From: an uncultured Verrucomicrobia subdivision 3 bacterium
GTDB taxonomy: Bacteria > Verrucomicrobiota > Verrucomicrobiia > Limisphaerales > UBA11358
DNA: 35,000 nt
Assembly: GCA_903922735.1 (NCBI GenBank)
Contig: CAIXUZ010000046.1
Location: forward strand, 1-35,000
Direction: 5' to 3'
Under the pieces are notes generated by a model, which was not told the DNA's origin, made no database searches, and was given only the letters and a program-made list of their open reading frames with translations. Shown here piece by piece: positions 1 to 7,112 of this stretch (positions are counted from its first letter, which is position 1; each line of letters starts with the position of its first letter). The position numbers and the translations under genes were made by a program.

Positions 1-134
1 AGCTCATCCCAAGATAATGTTTCCCGGACGCAAGTCCCTAAAGACCACGGGCAGACCACCCGTTTGATAGGCTGGGAGTGTAAGCGCCGCGAGGCGTTCA
101 GCTGACCAGCACTAATCGGTCGTGCGGCTTGATT
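1..134 (+). rRNA. rrl: 23S ribosomal RNA, 3' end (partial)
   Basis: The first ~134 bases match the conserved 3' end of bacterial 23S rRNA: the CCCAAGATAATGTTTCCC-type block, the GGCTGGGAGTGTAAGCGCC segment and the terminal CTGACCAGCACTAATCGGTCGTG segment before GCTTGATT. The gene starts upstream of the window and reads into the 5S gene on the same strand. The exact 3' end (about 130-136) is estimated. Confidence 0.93.
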
Positions 135-285
135 GCTTTTTTCATTTATTTGAAAAAACAATTTCAACTCGCGAGTTGTGGAATGCCAATAGACTCCTGT
201 GTGTAGTTTTCAGAGAATCGCCGAATCACTTCGGTACGATCTTTATAAAATAAAATTTTGCACGCCCTAATGCGTGCGCAATAAT
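135..285 (+). other. 23S-5S internal spacer
   Basis: AT-rich spacer with no gene. Two symmetrical elements are visible: TTTTTTCA / TGAAAAAA around 137-158, and a perfect 14-base palindrome CAACTCGCGAGTTG at 165-178. Both could form stems used in pre-rRNA processing, which is an inference. No tRNA is present in the spacer. Confidence 0.6.
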
Positions 286-400
286 TTGGTGGCATTACCG
301 CAGTGGTCCGACCCGTTCCCATTCCGAACACGGCCGTCAAACGCTGCATGGCCGATGGTAGTGGTTGTATAGCTTCCGCGAGAGTAGGTAGCCGCCAGTC
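286..400 (+). rRNA. rrf: 5S ribosomal RNA
   Basis: About 115 nt with 5S hallmarks: terminal stem TGGTGGC (288 region) pairing with GCCGCCA (391-397), the internal CCGTTCCCATTCCGAACACGG block, and the GAGAGTAGGTAGCCGCCAG 3' end. It lies about 150 bases after the 23S gene, in standard order, and is followed by an intrinsic terminator. Ends are accurate to a few bases. Confidence 0.95.
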
Positions 401-406
401 TTTCAT

Positions 407-438
407 AATCCCCAGAGCCGTCTCTGGGGATTTTTTTT
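407..438 (+). terminator. Intrinsic terminator of the rRNA operon
   Basis: Perfect 11-bp stem AATCCCCAGAG / CTCTGGGGATT with a 4-base loop CCGT, followed directly by eight T residues (431-438). It sits immediately downstream of 5S and marks the end of the rRNA operon. Confidence 0.93.
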
Positions 439-565
439 GCCGGTCGTCTCTTAACGTCTCTTGGGCTCTTGGAGTGGAGTGGAATTAACTATTCCGGTTT
501 TCTTTGATTTTTTTGCCCATTTCCATTTATTCCTTAGACCCAGCCCGAATCGATTCAAAGCCCGC

Positions 566-1045
566 TTATTCGACGACTAAAATTTTGGCCGGGCGAGTTT
601 CTTTACCGAATCTCAACTGCATGGCCTGGCCCGACTTTTTGCCGACCAACTGTTCTCCGAGTGGTGAGTGTGGCGTGATGACTAGAACTTCGGTCTTCTC
701 GTGGATGACTGACGTGCCGCCCGCGCGTGGACCGAGAAAGTAATGTGAACGTTCGCCATTTTGATCGAGTTCCACCAACGCGCCGAGGTTGATGGCTTCG
801 TCATCTGCAAACTTTCGCACGGTCAACTTGCCAAACTCAATTATTGCGGCCTCAAGTTCCGCGGCTTGTCGGGATTGACCGCGGGCGAGGTAGGAGGCTT
901 CCAGGCCGCGCGTGTCGTATTTGCTTTCGGCTTTGTTCTGTTCGTGCGTGGCTTCCGCCCGGGAAAATTGCGCGGCGCGGAGATAAACCTCCAATTCCTC
1001 CACCAGCTTGGCGGTAATCTTCTTGAGCAGGGCGCGTTTGTTCAT
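566..1045 (-). CDS. GreA/GreB-family transcription elongation factor
   Basis: 159 aa. The N-terminal half is charged and helical, like the Gre coiled coil, with the segment DTRGLEASYLARGQ around residues 45-58. The C-terminal half (from about residue 87) fits the FKBP-like Gre domain: GALVELDQNGERSHYFLGP, then the strongly conserved SPLGEQLVGKKSGQ near residues 126-139. Gre factors bind the RNA polymerase secondary channel and help rescue backtracked complexes. The acidic tip differs from classical GreA, so it may be a Gre-like paralog rather than the housekeeping factor. The ATG (1045-1043) overlaps the stop of the upstream phosphatidyltransferase gene as ATGA, so it is the last gene of a coupled three-gene operon. 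Confidence 0.85.
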   Translation of the reverse strand: MNKRALLKKITAKLVEELEVYLRAAQFSRAEATHEQNKAESKYDTRGLEASYLARGQSRQAAELEAAIIEFGKLTVRKFADDEAINLGALVELDQNGERSHYFLGPRAGGTSVIHEKTEVLVITPHSPLGEQLVGKKSGQAMQLRFGKETRPAKILVVE

Positions 1046-1599
1046 GATTTTCGCAGCTTGAAAATGGATTTTACGTCCACCGGCGCCACCGGAGAAAGCA
1101 GGTGCATGGCGATGATTTCCCCATTGGTCAACCCCGCGACGATCGCGAGGAAAATGACCGCCCAGTCACCCGCGCTGAAAGCCAGGAGGCCGATGAGGCA
1201 AACCAACAGGCAAAGTCCGTAAAATTTGGCAAGCCAGGAATGGGTCGCGGGGTATTTCCCGAATTTGACGTGACAAACAATCATGACGGCGGCTTCTGCC
1301 AAAAGAATGAACCCAATCGCCCCGAGATTGCGCATCACTACCGCTTGGCACAACACCCACAAGGCGGCGAGGATGAAGAGATAATAAATCACGTCCGTAA
1401 GACAATCGTAACGGCGCAACGCGGGTGTGGCCACACCATACCGGCGTGCCAGAATGCCGTCAAAAATATCCGACAGCGTTCCGATGACCAGCAATGGCAG
1501 AAAAATCCAGCGCGGCATGCCGGCCAATGCTCCCGCCAGTACCAGCGGTCCGAGACCAAGCCGCAAAGTGGTCAGCCCGAATGGTAAATGCCGCTTCAA
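1042..1599 (-). CDS. CDP-alcohol phosphatidyltransferase family membrane protein
   Basis: About 185 aa if started at TTG 1599-1597. The CDP-alcohol phosphotransferase motif D-x2-DG-x2-AR-x8-(G)-x3-D-x3-D is present at residues 44-69 (SDIFDGILARR...YDCLTD), with acidic residues D44, D47, D65 and D69. The usual Gly in the middle is Leu. Several hydrophobic segments follow, as expected for this inner-membrane phospholipid enzyme family. The frame stays open upstream inside mtnP, but homology begins only here, and the TTG forms a TTGA overlap with the mtnP stop, so I chose it. Downstream it overlaps the Gre gene by 4 bases. The substrate (glycerol phosphate, inositol or other) cannot be told. Confidence 0.8.
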   Translation of the reverse strand: MKRHLPFGLTTLRLGLGPLVLAGALAGMPRWIFLPLLVIGTLSDIFDGILARRYGVATPALRRYDCLTDVIYYLFILAALWVLCQAVVMRNLGAIGFILLAEAAVMIVCHVKFGKYPATHSWLAKFYGLCLLVCLIGLLAFSAGDWAVIFLAIVAGLTNGEIIAMHLLSPVAPVDVKSIFKLRKS

Positions 1600-2456
1600 A
1601 GATATTTTGCGAGAATCGGCTTCAACTCTGCCACGGTATTCTTCGGCCAGTTTTTTTTGTCGGTCAGAAAGGCGTGATTCAAGGCGGAGTGGGCTTTCCA
1701 ATTCGGTTCGGCCGGAATCTGCGCGACGATTTGCGCGACAATCTTTTTGGCCGTGTCCGCATTCCGGTGGAGATTGGCGATGACCATCTCCAGCGTGACG
1801 TGTTCCTCTTCCTTCCAGCAATCGTAATCGGTGGCCATGGCGAGCGTGGCGTAGGCGATTTCGGCTTCCCGGGCGCATTTGGCTTCGCCTAGGTTCGTCA
1901 TGCCGATGACGTCGTAGCCGGCGCGGTGATTGGCAAGCGATTCGGCGCGGGTGCTGAATGCCGGTCCTTCCATGCAAACATACGTGCCGCCATCGTGAAA
2001 CCGGGCTTTGGCGGCTTTTGCGGTGCGCACGAAAATCTTCCGCAACTCCTCACTGATGGGGGCGGCAAACGCGACGTGGGCTACGATGCCGCGCCCAAAA
2101 AAGGTGTGGTTGGTGGATTGCTTGGTGCGGTCGAGAAACTGGTCAATAACCACGATGTCGCACGGCCGGTATTTTTCCTGCAACGAACCCACGGCGCTGA
2201 CGCTGATGATCCATTGCACGCCCAGTTTCTTCATGGCCCAGATGTTGGCGCGATGGTTCAGCTCGCTCGGCAGAATCCGGTGACCCCGACCGTGCCGCGG
2301 GAGAAAAACCACATCCCGTCCGGCGAGTTTGCCGGTGAGCAGCGCGTCCGAGGGATTTCCAAACGGGGTCTTGACCTTCACCCATTGCTGGCTGGTGAAG
2401 CCTTCGATGTTGTAAAGACCGGTGCCGCCGATGATTCCAATTCTGTGCTTTGTCAT
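1596..2456 (-). CDS. mtnP: S-methyl-5'-thioadenosine phosphorylase
   Basis: 286 aa. It phosphorolyses methylthioadenosine to adenine and methylthioribose-1-phosphate in methionine salvage. Family signatures are clear: the N-terminal phosphate loop IGIIGGTGLY, LPRHGRGH with the downstream NHRANIWAMK block, VSAVGSL, the substrate region YVCMEGPAFSTRAES, and VIGMTNLGEAKCAREAEI. Length is typical of MTAP (about 280-290 aa). The ATG at 2456 starts MTKHRIG; an open extension to 2474 begins with a non-ATG codon and adds nothing conserved. It is the first gene of a coupled operon with the phosphatidyltransferase and Gre-like genes. A related purine nucleoside phosphorylase is the alternative, but the MEGPAFSTRAES and MTNLGEAKCARE motifs favour MTAP. 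Confidence 0.92.
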   Translation of the reverse strand: MTKHRIGIIGGTGLYNIEGFTSQQWVKVKTPFGNPSDALLTGKLAGRDVVFLPRHGRGHRILPSELNHRANIWAMKKLGVQWIISVSAVGSLQEKYRPCDIVVIDQFLDRTKQSTNHTFFGRGIVAHVAFAAPISEELRKIFVRTAKAAKARFHDGGTYVCMEGPAFSTRAESLANHRAGYDVIGMTNLGEAKCAREAEIAYATLAMATDYDCWKEEEHVTLEMVIANLHRNADTAKKIVAQIVAQIPAEPNWKAHSALNHAFLTDKKNWPKNTVAELKPILAKYL

Positions 2457-2469
2457 GGCAGAATTTTTT

Positions 2470-2496
2470 ACCACGAATCACGCGAAACACACGAAA
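2470..2496. repeat. Short 9-nt-period repeat (CACGAA-type)
   Basis: Three consecutive 9-base units, ACCACGAAT, CACGCGAAA, CACACGAAA, lie between mtnP and the PilT-type gene. They have the same 9-base periodicity and CGAA core as the larger inverted repeats at 24924-24986 and 25737-25862. No coding role is seen. Confidence 0.55.
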
Positions 2497-2569
2497 ATAA
2501 AACGGTCAGGCTACCGGATGGAAGGATTTCCAGACTGGCATTCCCCTCCAAAATCGCTACGCTGCCTGC

Positions 2570-3658
2570 ATGGAACTCTTCAAAAGAATCCTCAAAATTG
2601 CCGTGGAAGGCGGCGCTTCCGACGCCCATATCAAAATCGGCGCGCCGGTCATTTTCCGCATCAATCGTGAACTCGTGGCGGTGGAATGTCCACAGCCGAC
2701 CGCCGAATGGATGAACAAGATTGTGGAAACGATCACGCCGTCGCATTTAAAAAAACGGCTGGAAGAGGATCGCGAGGTGGATTTTTCCTATTACATTCCG
2801 GACGTGGGACGGTTTCGTACCAACTTGTTCCAGCAACGCGGTCAGTGGGCCCTGGCCATGCGTTACGTCCGCAGCCATGTCGCGAGTTTTGAAGAACTGG
2901 GGCTGCTGGAACAAATTAAAACCATCGCGGAAACGCCCCGCGGCATTGTGCTGGTCGCAGGTTCGACTGGCTGTGGCAAATCCACTACGCTCGCCGCGAT
3001 GATCGAACACATCAACTCTAATTTCAAAAAGCACATCATCACGCTCGAAGACCCGATCGAATTCGTGTTCGAGGACAATCAGTGCGTCGTCGAACAGCGC
3101 GAAGTCGGCCTGGACACGGCCTCCTTCCATCACGCTCTCAAACATGTTTTGCGCCAGGATCCGGACATTATCATGCTCGGCGAAATGCGCGACGACATCA
3201 GCTTCAGCGCGGCGATGAGCGCGGCGGACACCGGTCATCTCGTTTTGTCCACGCTCCATACGACCACGGCGGCGCAATCCATCACGCGCATCCTCGACTT
3301 CTTCAAGGCGGACGAGCGCGAGCAGGTTCGCCGCCAGCTGGCCGGCACTTTGCGGGCTGTGATTTGCCAGCGGATGCTGCCCACGGTCAAAGGCAATCTG
3401 ACGCCGGCGTTTGAAATCATGGTAAACTCCCCGCTGATCAAAAAAATGCTGGAGGAAAACCGGTTGGACAAATTGACCGCTGCCATCGAGACGAGTGCGG
3501 ACGACGGCATGCTGACGTTCAACCAGTCCCTGTTCAACCTCGTCAAGGCCGGTCGCGTGACCGAGAAGGAAGCGATGGCCAAAGCCAGTAACCCGCAGGC
3601 ACTGGAGATGAATTTCAAAGGAATCTTCCTCAATGAAGGCGGTCGCATTGTCGGTTAA
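2570..3658 (+). CDS. Type IV pilus retraction ATPase, PilT/PilU-like
   Basis: 362 aa cytoplasmic secretion-type ATPase that would power pilus retraction or twitching. Visible motifs: Walker A GSTGCGKST (131-139), Asp box ITLEDPIEF (157-165), Walker B DIIMLGEMRD (199-208) and His box GHLVLSTLHT (222-231). The N-terminal segment SDAHIKIGAPVIFRIN matches the PAS-like domain. The C-terminal AIRNLI motif typical of PilT is not visible, so PilU or another PilT paralog is more likely. No other pilus gene is nearby. The start ATG is followed at once by MELFKRIL, in line with family length (about 340-380 aa). Confidence 0.9.
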   Translation: MELFKRILKIAVEGGASDAHIKIGAPVIFRINRELVAVECPQPTAEWMNKIVETITPSHLKKRLEEDREVDFSYYIPDVGRFRTNLFQQRGQWALAMRYVRSHVASFEELGLLEQIKTIAETPRGIVLVAGSTGCGKSTTLAAMIEHINSNFKKHIITLEDPIEFVFEDNQCVVEQREVGLDTASFHHALKHVLRQDPDIIMLGEMRDDISFSAAMSAADTGHLVLSTLHTTTAAQSITRILDFFKADEREQVRRQLAGTLRAVICQRMLPTVKGNLTPAFEIMVNSPLIKKMLEENRLDKLTAAIETSADDGMLTFNQSLFNLVKAGRVTEKEAMAKASNPQALEMNFKGIFLNEGGRIVG

Positions 3659-3684
3659 TTCCCAATCGATTTGAATTTCCACGA

Positions 3685-3712
3685 TTGACTAATAAACAAC
3701 TGGGTCTATCGT
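3685..3712 (+). promoter_or_regulatory. Predicted sigma70 promoter of the Rrf2 gene
   Basis: TTGACT (3685-3690), 16-base spacer, TATCGT (3707-3712). The expected start point about 7 bases on falls at the ATG (3719), and no Shine-Dalgarno sequence is seen, so the transcript may be leaderless. Confidence 0.5.
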
Positions 3713-3718
3713 TTTTAC

Positions 3719-4180
3719 ATGCGGGTTTCAAAAAGAACAGATTATGCTTTGCGCGCCATGTTCACGCTCGTGGATCATTATGGTGGATTGCCCATCCCCA
3801 TCCGTGAACTGGCCCGACGCAATGATGTGCCGAAGCGGTTTCTTGAGCAGATTATGCTCGCGCTCAAGTCTCAGGGCTGGGTGGATAGCGTGGCCGGTAT
3901 CCGTGGCGGATATATCCTTGCCCGGAACCCCGACAAGATCACCATGGGCGAGGTGGTGCGTCATTTTGACGGTATTTTGGCCCCGATTGATTGCGTTTCT
4001 GTTTCCGGTTACCATCGCTGCTCGCAGGAATCCGTCTGCCGTTTCCGGCGCGTTTTCTTCGATGCCCGCAATTATGTGGCGAACCTGATGGACCGCACCA
4101 CCCTGGCCGAAGTTGCCAAGGGCTTGCCCGTCTCAAAACAGGAAATCACCACCGGATTCATCGGCGGCGAGGGTATCTAA
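3719..4180 (+). CDS. Rrf2-family transcriptional regulator with three cysteines
   Basis: 153 aa winged-helix regulator. The N-terminus RVSKRTDYALRAM and the segment VPKRFLEQIMLALKSQGWVDSVAGIRGGYILAR are diagnostic of Rrf2 (IscR/NsrR/CymR) proteins. Cysteines at 92, 101 and 107 lie where IscR-type members bind a 2Fe-2S cluster, so it may sense Fe-S status, NO or redox state. It directly precedes the sulfate/cysteine gene cluster and an inverted repeat at that cluster's promoter, so it is probably the local cysteine-metabolism regulator, comparable in position to CymR/CysR-type Rrf2 proteins. An NsrR-like NO sensor remains possible. Confidence 0.9.
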   Translation: MRVSKRTDYALRAMFTLVDHYGGLPIPIRELARRNDVPKRFLEQIMLALKSQGWVDSVAGIRGGYILARNPDKITMGEVVRHFDGILAPIDCVSVSGYHRCSQESVCRFRRVFFDARNYVANLMDRTTLAEVAKGLPVSKQEITTGFIGGEGI

Positions 4181-4199
4181 AAAAATATTCATTTGGCAG

Positions 4200-4246
4200 T
4201 TGACAAAAACCGGGTTCTGAAGATAATAACGACATAATAAGTCGTT
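4200..4246 (+). promoter_or_regulatory. Promoter and operator of the sulfate/cysteine operon
   Basis: Near-consensus promoter TTGACA (4200-4205), 16 bases, GATAAT (4222-4227). Just after it is a perfect inverted repeat AACGAC-N7-GTCGTT (4228-4233 and 4241-4246), covering the expected transcription start. A protein bound there would block initiation; the adjacent Rrf2 protein is the obvious candidate (inference). A third AACGAC copy lies at 4331-4336. The rest of 4181-4359 is an AT-rich leader with no gene. Confidence 0.65.
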
Positions 4247-4359
4247 TATATGGAAATGTGGGTTGTGATAACGAGCGGAAGTAGGGATTGAAATAGGAAA
4301 GTCAGGCGGATTTTTTTATTTAATTTAAACAACGACTAAACAAGTAGATTAAAGATTTA

Positions 4360-4545
4360 ATGATGAACGCGATAAAAGAAGGAACAAATTTATCCGCCAA
4401 TGCGGTGCCGGAGTGGTTGGAATTGGTGCGGCGGCAGGTGAATTCGCTGCGCTTCGGCGTGGTGCAGATTGTCGTCCACGATTCGCAAGTGACGCAGGTG
4501 GAGAAAACCGAGCGCGTGCGCCTCGCGCCCAAACATTTAAGCTGA
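4360..4545 (+). CDS. YezD-family (DUF2292) small protein
   Basis: 61 aa. It fits the DUF2292/YezD pattern: a helical N-terminus (PEWLELVRRQVNSL), then RFGVVQIVVHDSQVTQVEKTERVRL, with the family's G-V-I-VH-D-x-Q-E-R-L spacing. The function is unknown; members are small, probably cytoplasmic, and are often found with sulfate assimilation or cysteine genes. It is the first gene after the regulated promoter and 71 bases ahead of the porin. Two ATGs in a row (4360, 4363) could serve as start; no Shine-Dalgarno sequence is clear. Confidence 0.8.
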   Translation: MMNAIKEGTNLSANAVPEWLELVRRQVNSLRFGVVQIVVHDSQVTQVEKTERVRLAPKHLS

Positions 4546-4616
4546 CCAGATATCTGGAAGCCCATAAACAAAATATCAGTGACTGACCGGCAAACGGAAG
4601 TCGCTCAGGAAAAAAC

Positions 4617-6002
4617 ATGAAACTAAATCGTTGGTTATTCGGAACAATTATCGGCACTCAATTCGTCTTTGCGTCATTCGCGTCAGATGACGTGGACATT
4701 CAGGCGTTGAAAAAACAAATCCAGGAACTGGACCAAAAAGTCCGCATCCTGGAGCGCGAGCGGGAGATTGACGGTGAGGCGGCGGCAACCGCCGCGAAAA
4801 ACGCGCCCAAAATCTCACTCGGTGCCAACGGTTTTAGTTTCGGTTCGGCTGACTCTAATTTTGTGGCGCAGATTCATGGCGTGGCGCAACTCGACAGCCG
4901 ATCATTTTTTAATGACGGCGGCGTCAATGGCAATGACGGATTTTTGCTCCGTCGGGCGCGGCCGATTATCTCCGGCACAGTGTTCCGGGATTTTGACTTC
5001 AACTTCACTCCCGACTTCGGCAATACCACGGTGCAAATCGTGGATGCCTATGTGAACTACCGCTACCGCCCGGAATTCCAATTGCAGGTAGGCAAATTCA
5101 AGTCTCCCGTTGGCCTGGAGCATTTGGTGGCGGACAAAGACACCCTGTTCAATGAGCGATCCCTGGCCACGGACCTGGTGCCAAATCGTGATTTGGGCGT
5201 GCAGTTGAAAGGCGATCTGTTTGATGGTGCCGCCAGCTATGCGGTGGGCGTATTCAACGGCGGCACGGATTACAACGGCACCACCGTCAACAATTCGTTT
5301 CAAGATAACAAAGGCTTCGCTGGCCGGGTGTTTTTCCAGCCGTGGAAAAATTCCGGCGTGAACGCGCTACGGGGTCTGGGTTTCGGCGCGGGTGCCAGCT
5401 CCCTCGCCAATCACCCGGCCACGAATTCGTCCACCGGCTTGACGCCGGGTTATACCACGGACGGGCAGCAGAAATTTTTCACCTATGCCACCGGCGTCAA
5501 CGCCGGCGGCACGGGCTGGCGCGTTTCGCCGCAGGCTTATTATTACTACGGTCCATTCGGATTGCTGGCGGAATATGTGGTTTCCGACCAGCAGGTGGCC
5601 TCCAAGACCAAATCCGCCGACTTGCAAAATAGGGCTTGGGAAGTTTCCGGCTCATGGCTGCTCACCGGCGAGGACGCAAGTTATACCGGGGTCACGCCAC
5701 GCCATTCCTTTGACCCGCGCACCGGCGGCTGGGGGGCCTGGCAGCTGGTCGCCCGCATCGGCGAACTCGACGTGGATGATAAGGCCTTTATCGGCGGCGC
5801 ATTTGCCGACCCGAAAAAAAATGCCAGCTCCGCCGCGACCTGGTCCGTCGGCTTGAATTGGTATCTCAACAAAAACATCCGCGCCAACTTGAGTTACTCG
5901 CGGACGACCTTTTCCAGTTATGCGGGGACAAAATTTACCGCCTGGAGCGTTCCTTACCAGCCGGAGAGCGTTTTGTTCTCTCGGGTGCAATTATCTTTCT
6001 GA
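4617..6002 (+). CDS. Phosphate-selective porin O/P family outer-membrane protein
   Basis: 461 aa. An N-terminal signal peptide (residues 1-22, MKLNRWLFGTII...FASFA) is followed by a short coiled coil (DIQALKKQIQELDQKVRILERE, about 27-48), which trimerises such porins, and then an amphipathic beta-barrel. Sequences such as DGFLLRRARPIISGTVF, DFNFTPDFG and LQVGKFKSPVGLE are typical of the OprO/OprP family, and the chain ends in Phe as outer-membrane barrels do. AGGA lies 7-10 bases before the ATG. Family members carry phosphate or pyrophosphate, but position between DUF2292 and the sulfate-binding protein suggests an anion (sulfate) channel here (inference). Confidence 0.88.
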   Translation: MKLNRWLFGTIIGTQFVFASFASDDVDIQALKKQIQELDQKVRILEREREIDGEAAATAAKNAPKISLGANGFSFGSADSNFVAQIHGVAQLDSRSFFNDGGVNGNDGFLLRRARPIISGTVFRDFDFNFTPDFGNTTVQIVDAYVNYRYRPEFQLQVGKFKSPVGLEHLVADKDTLFNERSLATDLVPNRDLGVQLKGDLFDGAASYAVGVFNGGTDYNGTTVNNSFQDNKGFAGRVFFQPWKNSGVNALRGLGFGAGASSLANHPATNSSTGLTPGYTTDGQQKFFTYATGVNAGGTGWRVSPQAYYYYGPFGLLAEYVVSDQQVASKTKSADLQNRAWEVSGSWLLTGEDASYTGVTPRHSFDPRTGGWGAWQLVARIGELDVDDKAFIGGAFADPKKNASSAATWSVGLNWYLNKNIRANLSYSRTTFSSYAGTKFTAWSVPYQPESVLFSRVQLSF

Positions 6003-6029
6003 AATCCAAAACCGAGATCTATCAATCAT

Positions 6030-7022
6030 ATGAAAATAATCCTGAAAACTTTGCTGATTCTTGCCTTTGTCGCCACGGCACGGGCGAAGGAGGTCAACCT
6101 CCTCAACGTCTCCTACGACCCGACCCGCGAGCTCTACACGGAATACAACGCCGCGTTTACCAAACACTGGAAAACCAAGACTGGCGATGCCGTGAACATT
6201 TCGCAGTCGCACGGCGGTTCCGGCAAACAGGCTCAGTCCGTCGTCAACGGCCTCGAAGCCGATGTCGTCACGCTGGCGCTGGCCTATGATATTGACGCCA
6301 TCGCCTCACAAGCGCGGTCACTGCCTGCCGACTGGCAGAAACGGCTACCTAACAATAGCGCGCCTTACACCTCGACGATTGTTTTCCTCGTCCGCAAAGG
6401 CAATCCCAAGCAGGTCAAGGACTGGGATGACATCGTAAAAAAGGGCGTGAGCGTGGTGACGCCCAATCCCAAGACCTCCGGTGGGGCGCGCTGGGCCTAT
6501 CTTGCCGCCTATGCCTATGCGCTGGATAAAAATAATCACAGCGCCGCCGCTGCGCGCGACTTTATTAAGAAGCTCTACAAAAACGTGCCCGTGCTGGACT
6601 CTGGTGCCCGCGGATCGACCGTGACCTTCGCGCAGCGCGGCATCGGCGACGTGCTGCTGGCCTGGGAAAACGAAGCTCATTTGGTGCTGAAGGAATTCGG
6701 CGCGGCGAACTTTGAAATTGTCACACCATCCCTCAGCATTCTGGCCGAACCGCCGGTTTCCGTCGTGGACAAGACGGCCAAACGCCATGGCAACACGGAA
6801 GTGGCCAAGGCGTATCTCGATTATTTGTATTCGGAAGAAGGGCAGGACATCGCCGGGAAAAACTTCTACCGCCCGCGCAGTGAAAAGGCGGCGGCGAAAT
6901 ACGCCAGCCAATTCGCCAGCCTGAAGCTCGTCACGATTGACGGCGAATTCGGCGGCTGGGCAAAAGCGCAAAAAAACCACTTCGCCGACGGCGGAACTTT
7001 TGACCAGATCTTCCAACCCTAA
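6030..7022 (+). CDS. sbp: Sulfate/thiosulfate ABC transporter substrate-binding protein
   Basis: 330 aa periplasmic protein, the length of Sbp/CysP. Signal peptide at residues 1-19 ([19 protein letters not shown]). Family motifs: [32 protein letters not shown] (the ligand-binding SHGGSG), [45 protein letters not shown], and the C-terminal FYRPR. It captures sulfate (or thiosulfate) for the CysTWA importer encoded downstream. Sbp and CysP cannot be separated safely from sequence alone. It lies 27 bases after the porin gene in the same operon. Confidence 0.93.
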   Translation: MKIILKTLLILAFVATARAKEVNLLNVSYDPTRELYTEYNAAFTKHWKTKTGDAVNISQSHGGSGKQAQSVVNGLEADVVTLALAYDIDAIASQARSLPADWQKRLPNNSAPYTSTIVFLVRKGNPKQVKDWDDIVKKGVSVVTPNPKTSGGARWAYLAAYAYALDKNNHSAAAARDFIKKLYKNVPVLDSGARGSTVTFAQRGIGDVLLAWENEAHLVLKEFGAANFEIVTPSLSILAEPPVSVVDKTAKRHGNTEVAKAYLDYLYSEEGQDIAGKNFYRPRSEKAAAKYASQFASLKLVTIDGEFGGWAKAQKNHFADGGTFDQIFQP

Positions 7023-7046
7023 ACACGTTCGTGGTTCCCCCGGTGA

Positions 7047-7082
7047 GGGCGGCGGTTGGTCTGGTCTGTCAAGCCGCCGCCC
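7047..7082 (+). other. Intercistronic hairpin between sbp and the M14 gene
   Basis: Perfect 9-bp GC stem GGGCGGCGG (7047-7055) / CCGCCGCCC (7074-7082) in the 90-base gap after sbp. No T-run follows, so it is more likely an mRNA-stabilising or attenuating stem than a full terminator. Such stems are known after binding-protein genes, where they keep their expression above that of downstream permease genes. Confidence 0.6.
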
Positions 7083-7112
7083 GTCCCGGTAAAAAATCAA
7101 AACTCGAAAATT

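Noticed and set aside
303..488. Short ORFs over the 5S rRNA region
   Set aside because: They fall inside the 5S gene and its terminator.
2747..3682. 311-codon minus-strand frame opposite the PilT-type gene
   Set aside because: The plus strand carries all ATPase motifs; the minus product shows no domain.
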